From positions 14,217 through 34,198 of the forward strand of contig KL571200.1 in NCBI GenBank assembly GCA_000715855.1: DNA of 19,982 nucleotides, given 5' to 3'. How positions within the stretch are numbered: position 1 is the stretch's first letter; every line of letters begins with the position of its first letter. The DNA comes from Actinoplanes liguriensis (lineage in GTDB: Bacteria; Actinomycetota; Actinomycetes; Mycobacteriales; Micromonosporaceae). Below the pieces are notes generated by a model. It was not told where the DNA came from. It worked only from the letters and a program-made list of their open reading frames with translations, and made no database searches. This document shows, piece after piece, positions 1 to 6,628 of the stretch. A program made the position numbers and the translations under genes.

Positions 1-2
1 CT

Positions 3-266
3 GGCCGCTGGCGCGTCCAAAACGCGAAGCCCTACAGGGCGATCTCCGTGGATGGGCACGGTTACCCCCGAACCCTGACCGTCCCCGTTCCCGGTCAATG
101 CAGCCAAGCTACCGCGGCGGTACGACGTTCCCGCCGTTGTCCACAGAAGCGAGTTGTCCACAGGGCAGCAACGCGGGCCGGCGGAAATCCGCCACAATGG
201 TGGTGGGTGGCCTGCCCCCGGTTGGGGTGGGGACTGGGTTGTCGGCCGCCGTTCCTCAGCTGGTGA
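3..266 (+). CDS. Possible 3' end of an unidentified gene entering from the left
   Basis: One frame is open from the left edge to a TGA at 264-266. Its first 30 or so codons have mostly G or C in the third position, as expected for coding sequence here, but that bias weakens after about position 100. The encoded tail is Arg-rich and then Trp/Gly-rich, and I do not recognise a family. It would converge on the chorismate mutase gene with a gap of about 67 bases. The two other forward frames are less convincing; one stops at 78. It could equally be non-coding sequence. Low confidence. Confidence 0.25.
   Translation, partial: GRWRVQNAKPYRAISVDGHGYPRTLTVPVPGQCSQATAAVRRSRRCPQKRVVHRAATRAGGNPPQWWWVACPRLGWGLGCRPPFLSW
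137..162 (+). promoter_or_regulatory. Two direct DnaA-box-like nonamers
   Basis: TTGTCCACA occurs at 137-145 and again at 154-162 on the same strand, 17 bases apart start to start, and each is followed by G. This is the G-variant of the TTATCCACA DnaA box that is common in GC-rich actinobacteria. Two copies without an AT-rich region or dnaA/dnaN neighbours do not make an origin. They could titrate DnaA or regulate a neighbouring gene, or they could be chance. The pattern is seen; the function is inferred. Confidence 0.4.
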
Positions 267-333
267 GATGTCCCTCGGCCCCACGGCGAAGCCGGGTGGG
301 CGTCAGCCCGGTGACCGTCCTTGCCGGCTCGAC

Positions 334-804
334 CTACAGCGGGCCGCGGCCGGAGCGGAGCAGCAGCAGGGCGACCTGGGTGCCGTCCGGGCCGAGCGCG
401 GCGCGGAAGCGGTCGACGATCTCGCGTTCGCGGGCCAGGACCAGGCGGGTTCCGCCGGACGCCATGCGGGTCTTGCCGACCTCCTGGGAGAGGCGGGACC
501 GTTCCTGCCAGAGGTCGATGATGGCCTGGTCGATCTCGTCGATCCGTTCGCGCATGGCGCGGATCTCGTCGGCGGCGAGCGGCCGGCCGGCGCCGGTCGA
601 GGCGTCCAGGGCGGTGGCCGCGGCGACGGACTTGTCGGTGACGGTCATCGAGCTCGCGGTCGCCTTGTCTGCGGCGGTTGCTGTGCCGGTTGTCGCCTTG
701 TCCGCGCCCGGCAGCGGCCCTGCGGGCGATTTGTCCGCGACGGCGGCCGGGCCGGCGGAGGGTGACTTGTCGGCGGCGGACTGGTCCATCACGTCGGCGG
801 TCAT
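334..804 (-). CDS. aroQ: Chorismate mutase, AroQ class (Rv0948c type)
   Basis: This enzyme rearranges chorismate to prephenate, the first step specific to Phe and Tyr synthesis, in the cytoplasm. The 156-residue product has a typical all-helical AroQ domain from about residue 76: MRERIDEIDQ with Arg85, then GKTRMASGGTRLV with Arg113, then the ending LGPDG...LLLLRSGRG. This closely resembles the short M. tuberculosis enzyme Rv0948c as I recall it, which is weakly active alone and is activated by complex formation with DAHP synthase. The same partnership is likely here but is inferred. The ATG at 804 is chosen because GAGGAG lies just upstream; Met53 (codon at 648) is a weaker alternative. The N-terminal 75 residues are an Ala/Thr/Ser-rich extension with five spaced Asp-Lys motifs, absent from the short homologue. 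The leader upstream looks like an attenuator. Confidence 0.93.
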   Translation of the reverse strand: MTADVMDQSAADKSPSAGPAAVADKSPAGPLPGADKATTGTATAADKATASSMTVTDKSVAAATALDASTGAGRPLAADEIRAMRERIDEIDQAIIDLWQERSRLSQEVGKTRMASGGTRLVLAREREIVDRFRAALGPDGTQVALLLLRSGRGPL

Positions 805-856
805 GTTCGTGCTCCTCGGGTGCTCATCGCCCCGGACAGCCCGGCCCGGGATGCAA

Positions 857-942
857 CAAGCCCCGGGCTGTGGAAGCCCGGGGCTTGAAGTAGGTCTGTC
901 GTTCAGGGGCGACCTACGGCTGCCGGACTTCCGGGGCCGTAG
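857..942 (-). promoter_or_regulatory. Candidate attenuator of chorismate mutase
   Basis: On the minus strand, CTACGGC (942-936) can pair with GCCGTAG (920-914), with an inner CCGG/CCGG helix. The overlapping GTAGGTC (917-911) can instead pair with GACCTAC (896-890). The two hairpins share 917-914 and so exclude each other. A perfect 13-bp GC-rich hairpin follows: CAAGCCCCGGGCT at 887-875, a 5-nt loop, and its complement at 869-857, followed by TTGCAT. Together with the FFYY leader ORF this is the architecture of ribosome-mediated attenuation. The exact link between the 2:3 hairpin and the terminator is unresolved: they do not overlap, so both could form. The final U-run is weak. Confidence 0.6.
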
Positions 943-968
943 TAAAAAAATCGCGCCTGCTGGATCAC
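903..968 (-). CDS. Putative Phe/Tyr leader peptide of chorismate mutase
   Basis: A 21-codon ORF starts at GTG (968-966) and ends at TGA (905-903). Residues 7-10 are Phe-Phe-Tyr-Tyr, encoded by TTT TTT TAC TAC at 950-939. Phe and Tyr are the end products of the pathway fed by chorismate mutase, whose gene starts about 100 bases downstream. The Tyr codons overlap the 5' arm of the first leader hairpin, and the stop codon lies in the loop of the alternative hairpin. TTT is rare in this GC-rich genome, so a pair of them stands out. There is no Shine-Dalgarno sequence; the predicted transcription start falls at about 969-968, so translation may be leaderless. The ORF, its codons and pairings are seen in the sequence. 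The attenuation role is inferred. Confidence 0.6.
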   Translation of the reverse strand: MIQQARFFYYGPGSPAAVGRP

Positions 969-975
969 GCAGCCG

Positions 976-1005
976 AGTATGCCCCGCTCCCGGACCGCCT
1001 CGCAA
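976..1005 (-). promoter_or_regulatory. Predicted promoter of the chorismate mutase leader
   Basis: On the minus strand, TTGCGA (1005-1000) and CATACT (981-976) are separated by 18 bases. The -10 differs from TATACT at one position. Transcription would begin at about 969-968, on or beside the GTG of the leader ORF, leaving a leader of about 165 bases before the enzyme's start codon. Confidence 0.5.
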
Positions 1006-1119
1006 GGAAACCGCCCGAACGTTGGGAACCGGCACACAACCTGCCCCGGACGAGCGTGTCGCGACGGTGTTGCCGGAGCGTCAGGTTCGTCGTAAGGGCA
1101 GGAAAGTCCCGCCTTGACT

Positions 1120-1141
1120 CTGCCCCTGGGGCAGACCCCAG
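1120..1141. repeat. Short GC palindrome
   Basis: CTGCCCCTGGGGCAG (1120-1134) is a perfect palindrome around one central base. The overlapping CTGGGG/CCCCAG pair (1126-1141) gives an alternative 6-bp hairpin with a 4-base loop. It lies between the nucleotidase terminator and the chorismate mutase promoter and may be a secondary terminator. No other feature is seen between 1013 and 1181. Confidence 0.35.
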
Positions 1142-1181
1142 CATGGTCTCAGGCGAACGATCCGGGGCGATTCCGAAAGAG

Positions 1182-1212
1182 CGGCCCCCCGACCGAGGAG
1201 GTCAGGGGGCCG
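1182..1212 (-). terminator. Intrinsic terminator of the 5'-nucleotidase gene
   Basis: CGGCCCCC and GGGGGCCG flank GACC/GGTC, with a 5-base loop. The single non-Watson-Crick position reads as G-U in the minus-strand RNA but as C-A on the plus strand, which assigns the orientation. The minus strand continues with CTCTTTC. It starts 14 bases after the nucleotidase stop codon. Confidence 0.75.
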
Positions 1213-1225
1213 GTCGAGCAATAGG

Positions 1226-3070
1226 TCAGGAGGTGGTGGCGATGCGGTTGGCAGGGCCGGGGGCAACGGTGCCCGTGGCGAGGTAGGAGGTGAGGGCGTC
1301 GATGTCGAAGCCCGGGGCGGTGACCACCTTGGCGGGGTCCACGACCAGGTTGGTGAAGCCGTCGCCACCGGCGGCCAGGAAGTTGTTCATGGTGACCTGA
1401 TAGGTGGCGGCCGGGTCGATCGGAGTGCCGTTCAGAGCGAGGTTGCTGACTCGCGAGCCGAGGGCAGCCGAGGCGCTCCAGGTGTAGGTGAAGCCCGCCG
1501 AGACCTGGAGGATCTTGGTGGTGGTCTGCCCGGCGTAACCGGCGAACTGCTGCTCCAGCACGCTCTTGAGCTGTGCGCCGGTGAGCGGCTCGGTGGCGAC
1601 CAGGTTGTTGAACGGCTGGACGGTGAACGCCTCGCCGTAGGTGACCTGGCCGTAAGCCTCGCCACCGGAGGACTGGTCGGCGTCGAGGTCGGAGCGGATG
1701 CCGCCCGGGTTCATCAGGGCGATCTGCGCACCGGCCGACGAGGTGTAGGCCAGCTGGGCGTCAGCGATCACGTCACCGAGCGGGCTCTCGCCGGCCGCGG
1801 TGGTGGTGCGCACGATGTCACCGCTGATGCTGCCGATCACCTTGTTGGCGAGCGGCGCGACGGCGGTGCGGTACTTGTCGGCCACCTTCTTCGCCGCGGC
1901 GTCGACGGTGTCCGGGTTCTTCAGGTAGACCCCGGCCACGTCCTTCTTCCACCCGCCGTTGCCGTCCGATACGCCGTTCTCCACGATCACGTTCTTCGCG
2001 GTGATCTCGGCGAACTTCCCGGTCCGCTTGTCCAGCGAGTAGTCGATGTCGGTGATCAGCTGGCCGTTGGTGCCAGCGCTGGTCACCACGGTTTCCTTGC
2101 CGGCCTTGTCCGGCAGTTTGCAGCTGTAGAAGCGGTGCGTGTGCCCGGACACCACGACACCGATCTCCGGGTTCAGGCCCTTGACGATGTCGACCACCGG
2201 GCCGGTGAAGTTCACGCAGTCCGAGACACCCGGGGTGGGTGTCGCCGAGCCCTGCGCGCCGCCCTCGTGGAGCAGCAGCACCTGAGCCTTGACCCCGAAC
2301 AGCTTGAGGATGTTGCTCCACTTGTTCGCGGTCACGATCTCGTCGGTGAAGTGCACGTTCTTGATCCCGGCCGGGTTCACGATGCCGGCCGTGCCCTCGA
2401 GCGTCAGGCCGATGAAGCCGACCGGCACGCCCTTGACGTACTTGATCTCGATGGGCGGCAGGATCGGCAGCCCGGTCTTGTTGTTGATCGTGTTCGCGGC
2501 GAGGTAGCTGAACTTCGCCCCGCGGTACGGGTCGCCGTCCTGGCATCCGTCGACCGGGTGACACCCGCCGCGCTGGATCCGGATCAGCTCGTCCACGCCC
2601 TCGTCGAACTCGTGGTTGCCCACCGAGCTGACCTGCAGACCGATCGTGTTCATCAGCTCGATCGTCGGCTCGTCGTGGAACGCGGCGCTGACGAGCGGAG
2701 ACGCCCCGATCAGGTCACCGGCGCCGGCCGTGATCGTCTCCCGGCCCTCCTGCGAAGCCTCGGCGCGCAATTTCTTCAGGTACGTCGCGAGGTACTCCAC
2801 GCCACCGGCCGGGGTGCTCGTGCCGCCGGCGTTGACGACGGCGCCGCTGCCGGTCGGTGGGTCGATCGCGCCGTGGAAGTCGTTGTAGCTGAGGATCTGG
2901 CCCTTGACCAGCGCAGCCCCGTGCGACGCGCCGTAGGCGGCCGTCACCGGGGTGAACTCGGCAGGCGGCGCGGCGGCCGCGGACTGTGCGGCGGGCATCG
3001 TGGAGAGCGCGCCGACGACGGCCAGCGCGACGGCCGGTACGCCGAGACGCCGCCGTAGCGGAGAAGTCAT
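1226..3070 (-). CDS. Secreted 5'-nucleotidase / bifunctional metallophosphatase
   Basis: This is an exported enzyme that dephosphorylates extracellular nucleotides to nucleosides and phosphate, probably with two divalent metals. The 614-residue product begins with a clear signal peptide (MTSPLRRR, a hydrophobic stretch, then an AQSAAAA region near residue 34). The calcineurin-like domain shows Asp64/His66 (NDFHG), Asp119 (GAGDL), Asn152-His153-Glu154 (GNHEFD), His268 and the GHTH motif at 309-312. The C-terminal 5_nucleotid_C domain (about 408-580) has NPGGIR (454-459) and the substrate-stacking QPFNN (485-489). There is no LPXTG motif or C-terminal membrane segment, so release into the medium is likely. 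The ATG at 3070 is chosen because it begins the signal peptide; GGGGA lies about 10 bases upstream. It is transcribed alone, divergent from pcrA. Substrate (UMP, AMP, UDP-sugar) is not decided by sequence. Confidence 0.92.
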   Translation of the reverse strand: MTSPLRRRLGVPAVALAVVGALSTMPAAQSAAAAPPAEFTPVTAAYGASHGAALVKGQILSYNDFHGAIDPPTGSGAVVNAGGTSTPAGGVEYLATYLKKLRAEASQEGRETITAGAGDLIGASPLVSAAFHDEPTIELMNTIGLQVSSVGNHEFDEGVDELIRIQRGGCHPVDGCQDGDPYRGAKFSYLAANTINNKTGLPILPPIEIKYVKGVPVGFIGLTLEGTAGIVNPAGIKNVHFTDEIVTANKWSNILKLFGVKAQVLLLHEGGAQGSATPTPGVSDCVNFTGPVVDIVKGLNPEIGVVVSGHTHRFYSCKLPDKAGKETVVTSAGTNGQLITDIDYSLDKRTGKFAEITAKNVIVENGVSDGNGGWKKDVAGVYLKNPDTVDAAAKKVADKYRTAVAPLANKVIGSISGDIVRTTTAAGESPLGDVIADAQLAYTSSAGAQIALMNPGGIRSDLDADQSSGGEAYGQVTYGEAFTVQPFNNLVATEPLTGAQLKSVLEQQFAGYAGQTTTKILQVSAGFTYTWSASAALGSRVSNLALNGTPIDPAATYQVTMNNFLAAGGDGFTNLVVDPAKVVTAPGFDIDALTSYLATGTVAPGPANRIATTS

Positions 3071-3133
3071 GATATTCGATCCCCGAATCTTCAGTGGATG
3101 TTCGAGCAACTGGATCAGACTCGCTGATCGGTC

Positions 3134-3162
3134 GATGTGACGCCACCACTTCGAGGTGTCAA
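3134..3162 (-). promoter_or_regulatory. Possible promoter of the 5'-nucleotidase gene
   Basis: A perfect TTGACA (-35) lies at 3162-3157 on the minus strand. The hexamer 17 bases downstream, CACATC at 3139-3134, is a poor -10, so the promoter is only suggested. It sits in the 170-base divergent interval between this gene and pcrA. Confidence 0.35.
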
Positions 3163-3224
3163 GTAGATTGCCGACGACCGATGGCGCGGCCGCCGTGGCG
3201 CGTTTTCGTGTCAGAGGGTCGGCA

Positions 3225-3230
3225 TACACT
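3225..3230 (+). promoter_or_regulatory. Predicted -10 box of pcrA
   Basis: TACACT fits TANNNT and ends 10 bases before the ATG at 3241. There is no Shine-Dalgarno sequence in the 10-base gap, so the pcrA message is probably leaderless or nearly so. No good -35 is visible. Confidence 0.45.
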
Positions 3231-3240
3231 GGCTCCCGCG

Positions 3241-5682
3241 ATGCGACCTTCTTCAGAACCTTCCGACAACGCCCTGTTCGCGCTGCCCACGGTGGCCCCG
3301 CCGGCGCCGGTGGCGGTTCGCCCCGCGCACGCTCCGCCACCCCGCCCGTCGCGGCGGATCGACCCCGGCTCGCTGCTCGAGGGGCTGAACGGTCCTCAGC
3401 GGGACGCGGTGATCCACGCCGGCGGGCCGCTGCTGATCGTGGCCGGCGCCGGCTCGGGCAAGACCCGGGTGCTGACGCACCGGATCGCCTATCTGCTGGC
3501 CGCGCGGGACGTGCACCCCGGCGAGATCATCGCGATCACGTTCACGAACAAGGCGGCCGGCGAGATGAAGGAGCGGGTGGCCCACCTGGTCGGCCCGCGC
3601 GCCCGGTTGATGTGGGTGTCGACGTTCCACTCGGCCTGTGTCCGGATCCTGCGGGCCGAGCACGAGCACGCCGGGCTGAAGAGCACGTTCTCGATCTACG
3701 ACGCGGACGACTCGCGCCGGTTGATGCAGCTGGTCGCCCGCGAGCTGGATCTGGACCCGAAGCGCTACACCGCGCGGGGCCTGGCCGCCCAGGTGTCGAA
3801 CCTGAAGAACGAGCTGGTCGACCCGGAGGAGTTCAAGGGCCGGGCGAGCGGGCCGAACGAGCGGGCCGTCGCCGAGGCGTATGAGCTGTATCAGCGCCGT
3901 CTGCGCGAGGCGCACGCGCTGGACTTCGACGACATCATCATGGCCACCGTGCACCTGTTCCAGTCGCATCCGCTGGTCGCCGAGGCGTACCGTCGTCGTT
4001 TCCGCCACGTGCTGGTGGACGAGTATCAGGACACCAACCACGCGCAGTACACGTTGATCCGCGAGCTGGTCGGCAAGGACGACGAGGACCCGTCCGAGCT
4101 GTGCGTGGTCGGTGACGCGGACCAGTCGATCTACGCGTTCCGCGGCGCGACGATCCGCAACATCCTGGAGTTCGAGCGGGATTACCCGTCCGCGCGCACC
4201 ATCCTGCTGGAGCAGAATTACCGCTCCACCCAGACGATCCTCTCCGCGGCGAACGCGGTGATCGACCGGAACACGTCGCGCAAGCCGAAGCGTCTCTGGA
4301 GCGACCAGGGTGCCGGCGAGCAGATCGTGGGATATGTCGCCGACACCGAGCACGCCGAGGCGGACTGGGTGGCCCGGGAGATCGACCGGCTCTCCGACCG
4401 GCACGAGGTCCGCCCCGGTGAGGTGGCCGTCTTCTACCGGACGAACAACCAGTCCCGTGTGTTCGAGGAGGTGTTCATCCGCGTCGGCCTGCCCTACAAG
4501 GTGGTCGGCGGGGTGCGGTTCTACGAGCGCAAGGAGGTTCGCGACGCGTTGGCGTACCTTCGCGCGGTCGTGAACGACGACGACACGGTCAGCATCCGCC
4601 GCGTGCTGAACACGCCGAAGCGGGGGATCGGCGACCGGGCCGAGGCGTGCGTGGAGGCGCTGTCGGGCCGCGACCGGATCTCTTTCGGGCAGGCGCTGCG
4701 CCACGCGCGGAACGCGCCGGGCATCTCCACCCGCGCGGCGAACAGCATCGCCGACTTCGTGCAACTGCTCGACGACCTGCGGGAGCTGGCCGCCACCGCC
4801 CCGCCGGAGGAGGTGCTGGAAGCCGTCCTGCAGCGCTCCGGTCTGCTCAGCGAGCTGGAGGAGAGTCTCGACCCGCAGGACCAGGGCCGGGTGGAGAACC
4901 TGCAGGAGCTCGTCAGCGTCGCCCGGGAGTACACCGAACGGGTGGAGTCCCAGGCCGACGAGGAGAATCCGGAGGCGCCGGCCGCCACGCTGGCCGGTTT
5001 CCTGGAGCAGGTGGCGCTGGTCGCGGATGCCGACCAGATCCCCTCCGACGACCCGGATCATCAGGGTGTGGTCACGCTGATGACCCTGCACACCGCGAAG
5101 GGGCTGGAGTTCCCCGTGGTGTTCCTGACCGGTTTGGAGGACGGCATCTTCCCGCACATGCGGGCGATGTCGGACAACACCGAGCTGGAGGAGGAGCGCC
5201 GCCTGGCCTATGTCGGGATCACCCGCGCCCGCCAGCGCCTCTACCTGTCCCGGGCGGTGACCCGGTCGCAGTGGGGCCAGCCGCAGTACAACCCGCCGTC
5301 CCGGTTCACCGACGAGTTGCCCGCCGAGCTGGTGCGCTGGGAGCGCACCGGCGCGTCGTACACGTCCTGGTCCGGCACCGGTGGCGGGGTGGGTGGCCGG
5401 GGTGGCGGTGACCGTGGCCGTGGTGGTGGCTTCGCCGGGGGCACGCCGAAGGCGCAGCGCATCGCCGAGCGCCTCGGCATCGACGCCAGTCGGCTGTCCA
5501 CCGCGAGCGAGTTGAAGCAGGCGCCGAAGGTGGAGCCCGGCGACCGGGTCAACCATCAGCGTTACGGCCTGGGCCGGGTCGTGGCAGTCGAGGGGCAGGG
5601 CCCGGGCGCCCGGGCGCAGATCGACTTCGGTGACCAGACCATGTGGTTGATCATGCGCCACGCCCCGATCGAGAAGATCTAG
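3241..5682 (+). CDS. pcrA: ATP-dependent DNA helicase PcrA/UvrD
   Basis: This superfamily 1A 3'-to-5' helicase acts in nucleotide excision repair, clearing of replication-transcription conflicts and plasmid replication. The 813-residue product has the whole motif set: Q motif GLNGPQRDAV (Gln53), Walker A GAGSGKT (69-75), TFTNKAAGEM, TFHS, DEYQDTN (Asp260-Glu261), VVGDADQSIYAFRGA, EQNYRST, TLHTAKGLEFPVVF and EEERRLAYVGITRAR. A Gly/Arg-rich linker (about 705-730) leads to a C-terminal Tudor-like segment (PGDRVNHQRYGLGRVV to the end) that in PcrA homologues binds RNA polymerase. An upstream in-frame ATG at 3094 would add 49 unconserved residues; the ATG at 3241, ten bases after a -10 box, is preferred. 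Residues 1-40 are Pro-rich and poorly conserved. Its position next to chorismate mutase matches M. tuberculosis uvrD1. Confidence 0.97.
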   Translation: MRPSSEPSDNALFALPTVAPPAPVAVRPAHAPPPRPSRRIDPGSLLEGLNGPQRDAVIHAGGPLLIVAGAGSGKTRVLTHRIAYLLAARDVHPGEIIAITFTNKAAGEMKERVAHLVGPRARLMWVSTFHSACVRILRAEHEHAGLKSTFSIYDADDSRRLMQLVARELDLDPKRYTARGLAAQVSNLKNELVDPEEFKGRASGPNERAVAEAYELYQRRLREAHALDFDDIIMATVHLFQSHPLVAEAYRRRFRHVLVDEYQDTNHAQYTLIRELVGKDDEDPSELCVVGDADQSIYAFRGATIRNILEFERDYPSARTILLEQNYRSTQTILSAANAVIDRNTSRKPKRLWSDQGAGEQIVGYVADTEHAEADWVAREIDRLSDRHEVRPGEVAVFYRTNNQSRVFEEVFIRVGLPYKVVGGVRFYERKEVRDALAYLRAVVNDDDTVSIRRVLNTPKRGIGDRAEACVEALSGRDRISFGQALRHARNAPGISTRAANSIADFVQLLDDLRELAATAPPEEVLEAVLQRSGLLSELEESLDPQDQGRVENLQELVSVAREYTERVESQADEENPEAPAATLAGFLEQVALVADADQIPSDDPDHQGVVTLMTLHTAKGLEFPVVFLTGLEDGIFPHMRAMSDNTELEEERRLAYVGITRARQRLYLSRAVTRSQWGQPQYNPPSRFTDELPAELVRWERTGASYTSWSGTGGGVGGRGGGDRGRGGGFAGGTPKAQRIAERLGIDASRLSTASELKQAPKVEPGDRVNHQRYGLGRVVAVEGQGPGARAQIDFGDQTMWLIMRHAPIEKI

Positions 5683-5691
5683 ACCCGATTT

Positions 5692-6516
5692 TCAGTACGT
5701 GTCGCAGCCGGCGATGTCCACGCCGTGCTGATGCATCCACGCGGTCGGTTCGACCGGGTTCTTGTAGTGCCCCTCGTGCACCTCGAAGTGCAGGTGCGGG
5801 CCGGTCGAGTGCCCGGTCGAGCCCTCGTCCCCGATCTGCTCGCCGGCCTGCACGACCTGGCCCACGGTCACGGTGATGCGGGACAGGTGGCCGTAATGGG
5901 TGAGCCAGCCGTCGCCGTGGTCGATCAGCACGGCGTTGCCGTAGCCCTCGGCCGGGCCGGCCCGGACCACCACGCCGGCGCCCGCGGCGACGATCGGGGT
6001 GCCGTCCGGCGCGGCCAGGTCGACCCCGGCGTGCAGCCGGCCCCGGCGCGGGCCGTAGCAGGAGGTGACCTGGGCGGCCGGGTTCGGGCTGACCCACGCG
6101 GCGCCGGTCGCGTCGGGCGCGGAGAACGGGACGATCGTCGGGGCGGGCCGCTCCCTGCGCTTCACCGGGACCACCGGGACGCTGTCCAGCCCGGCGTCGG
6201 CATCGGCGTCGTTGTCCGTCAGTTTGGGGTACTCCTTGGCCGGCGCCTCGTCACCGGGTGGCGGGACGATCGGCAGGGCAGCGCCGGCGTGCGCGGCGGT
6301 GTGCCCACCGCTGGACGAGTGGTCGGCCGGGGAAGAGGCGGAGGCGGCGGCGCCGGCCACGCCGATCCCGGTGGCGAGGGTGGCGGTCAGCGCGGTGAGG
6401 GAGATCGCGGAGCGGCTGCGACTGGCGAAGAGTGCCGGGAAAGCCGGGGCCCGGTGCCGGTGGAGGCGCTCCTGACGGTGCCGCCCGCTCCAGCCTGCTG
6501 CCGAACTCTGCCCCAC
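5692..6516 (-). CDS. Exported M23 (LytM) family metallopeptidase, paralogue A
   Basis: Probably a peptidoglycan endopeptidase or amidase-activating LytM protein outside the membrane. In 274 residues there is a basic N-terminus, a hydrophobic signal or anchor segment at about 37-60, a low-complexity linker to about 140, and a C-terminal M23 domain. Zinc and catalytic residues are present: His162 and Asp166 (HAGVD), His207/His210 (THYGH), and His241/His243 (HLH). Cys153 and Cys271 bracket the domain and could form a disulfide. The GTG at 6516 is preceded by GGAGGAGA about ten bases upstream. Its stop codon lies only nine bases from the end of convergent pcrA, so terminators must overlap coding sequence. 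It follows the related gene at 6629-7384, and may have its own promoter in the 112-base gap. Confidence 0.9.
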   Translation of the reverse strand: MGQSSAAGWSGRHRQERLHRHRAPAFPALFASRSRSAISLTALTATLATGIGVAGAAASASSPADHSSSGGHTAAHAGAALPIVPPPGDEAPAKEYPKLTDNDADADAGLDSVPVVPVKRRERPAPTIVPFSAPDATGAAWVSPNPAAQVTSCYGPRRGRLHAGVDLAAPDGTPIVAAGAGVVVRAGPAEGYGNAVLIDHGDGWLTHYGHLSRITVTVGQVVQAGEQIGDEGSTGHSTGPHLHFEVHEGHYKNPVEPTAWMHQHGVDIAGCDTY

Positions 6517-6536
6517 GCGAGACTCTCCTCCCGACC

Positions 6537-6559
6537 ACCGTGATCAGTGCTGTCACGGT
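6537..6559. promoter_or_regulatory. Inverted repeat upstream of M23 gene A
   Basis: ACCGTGA and TCACGGT, 7 bp perfect, are separated by nine bases. The repeat lies 20-43 bases upstream of the GTG at 6516, just upstream of the ribosome-binding site. It may be an operator or a leader hairpin. Confidence 0.35.
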
Positions 6560-6604
6560 TCTGTCGGCCCCGTTCGGGGAGCGCTGAGGGGGTGGAACCG
6601 ACCT

Positions 6605-6621
6605 GCAACCGAATTGGTTGC
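6605..6621 (-). terminator. Small hairpin after M23 gene B
   Basis: GCAACC and GGTTGC pair around a 5-base AATTC-type loop, starting eight bases after the stop codon of the gene at 6629. The stem is only 6 bp and has no U-run, so it may terminate weakly or allow read-through into M23 gene A. Confidence 0.4.
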
Positions 6622-6628
6622 GTGCGGG

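Noticed and set aside
137..162. Replication origin
   Set aside because: Only two DnaA-like boxes, no AT-rich unwinding region and no dnaA, dnaN or gyrase genes nearby.
920..960. The A7/T7 run as a terminator tail of the hairpin at 914-942
   Set aside because: The run precedes the hairpin on the minus strand and reads as A on the plus strand, so it cannot be a terminator U-tract in either direction. It is explained by the two Phe codons.
98..1117. A 339-codon forward frame across the chorismate mutase region
   Set aside because: It is antisense to the chorismate mutase domain and its leader, and its product is Ser/Arg/Pro-rich as expected for a shadow frame.
3253..5661. An 802-codon open frame antisense to pcrA
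   Set aside because: It mirrors a GC-rich gene whose helicase motifs are unmistakable; its product is Arg/Leu/Val-rich with no domain.
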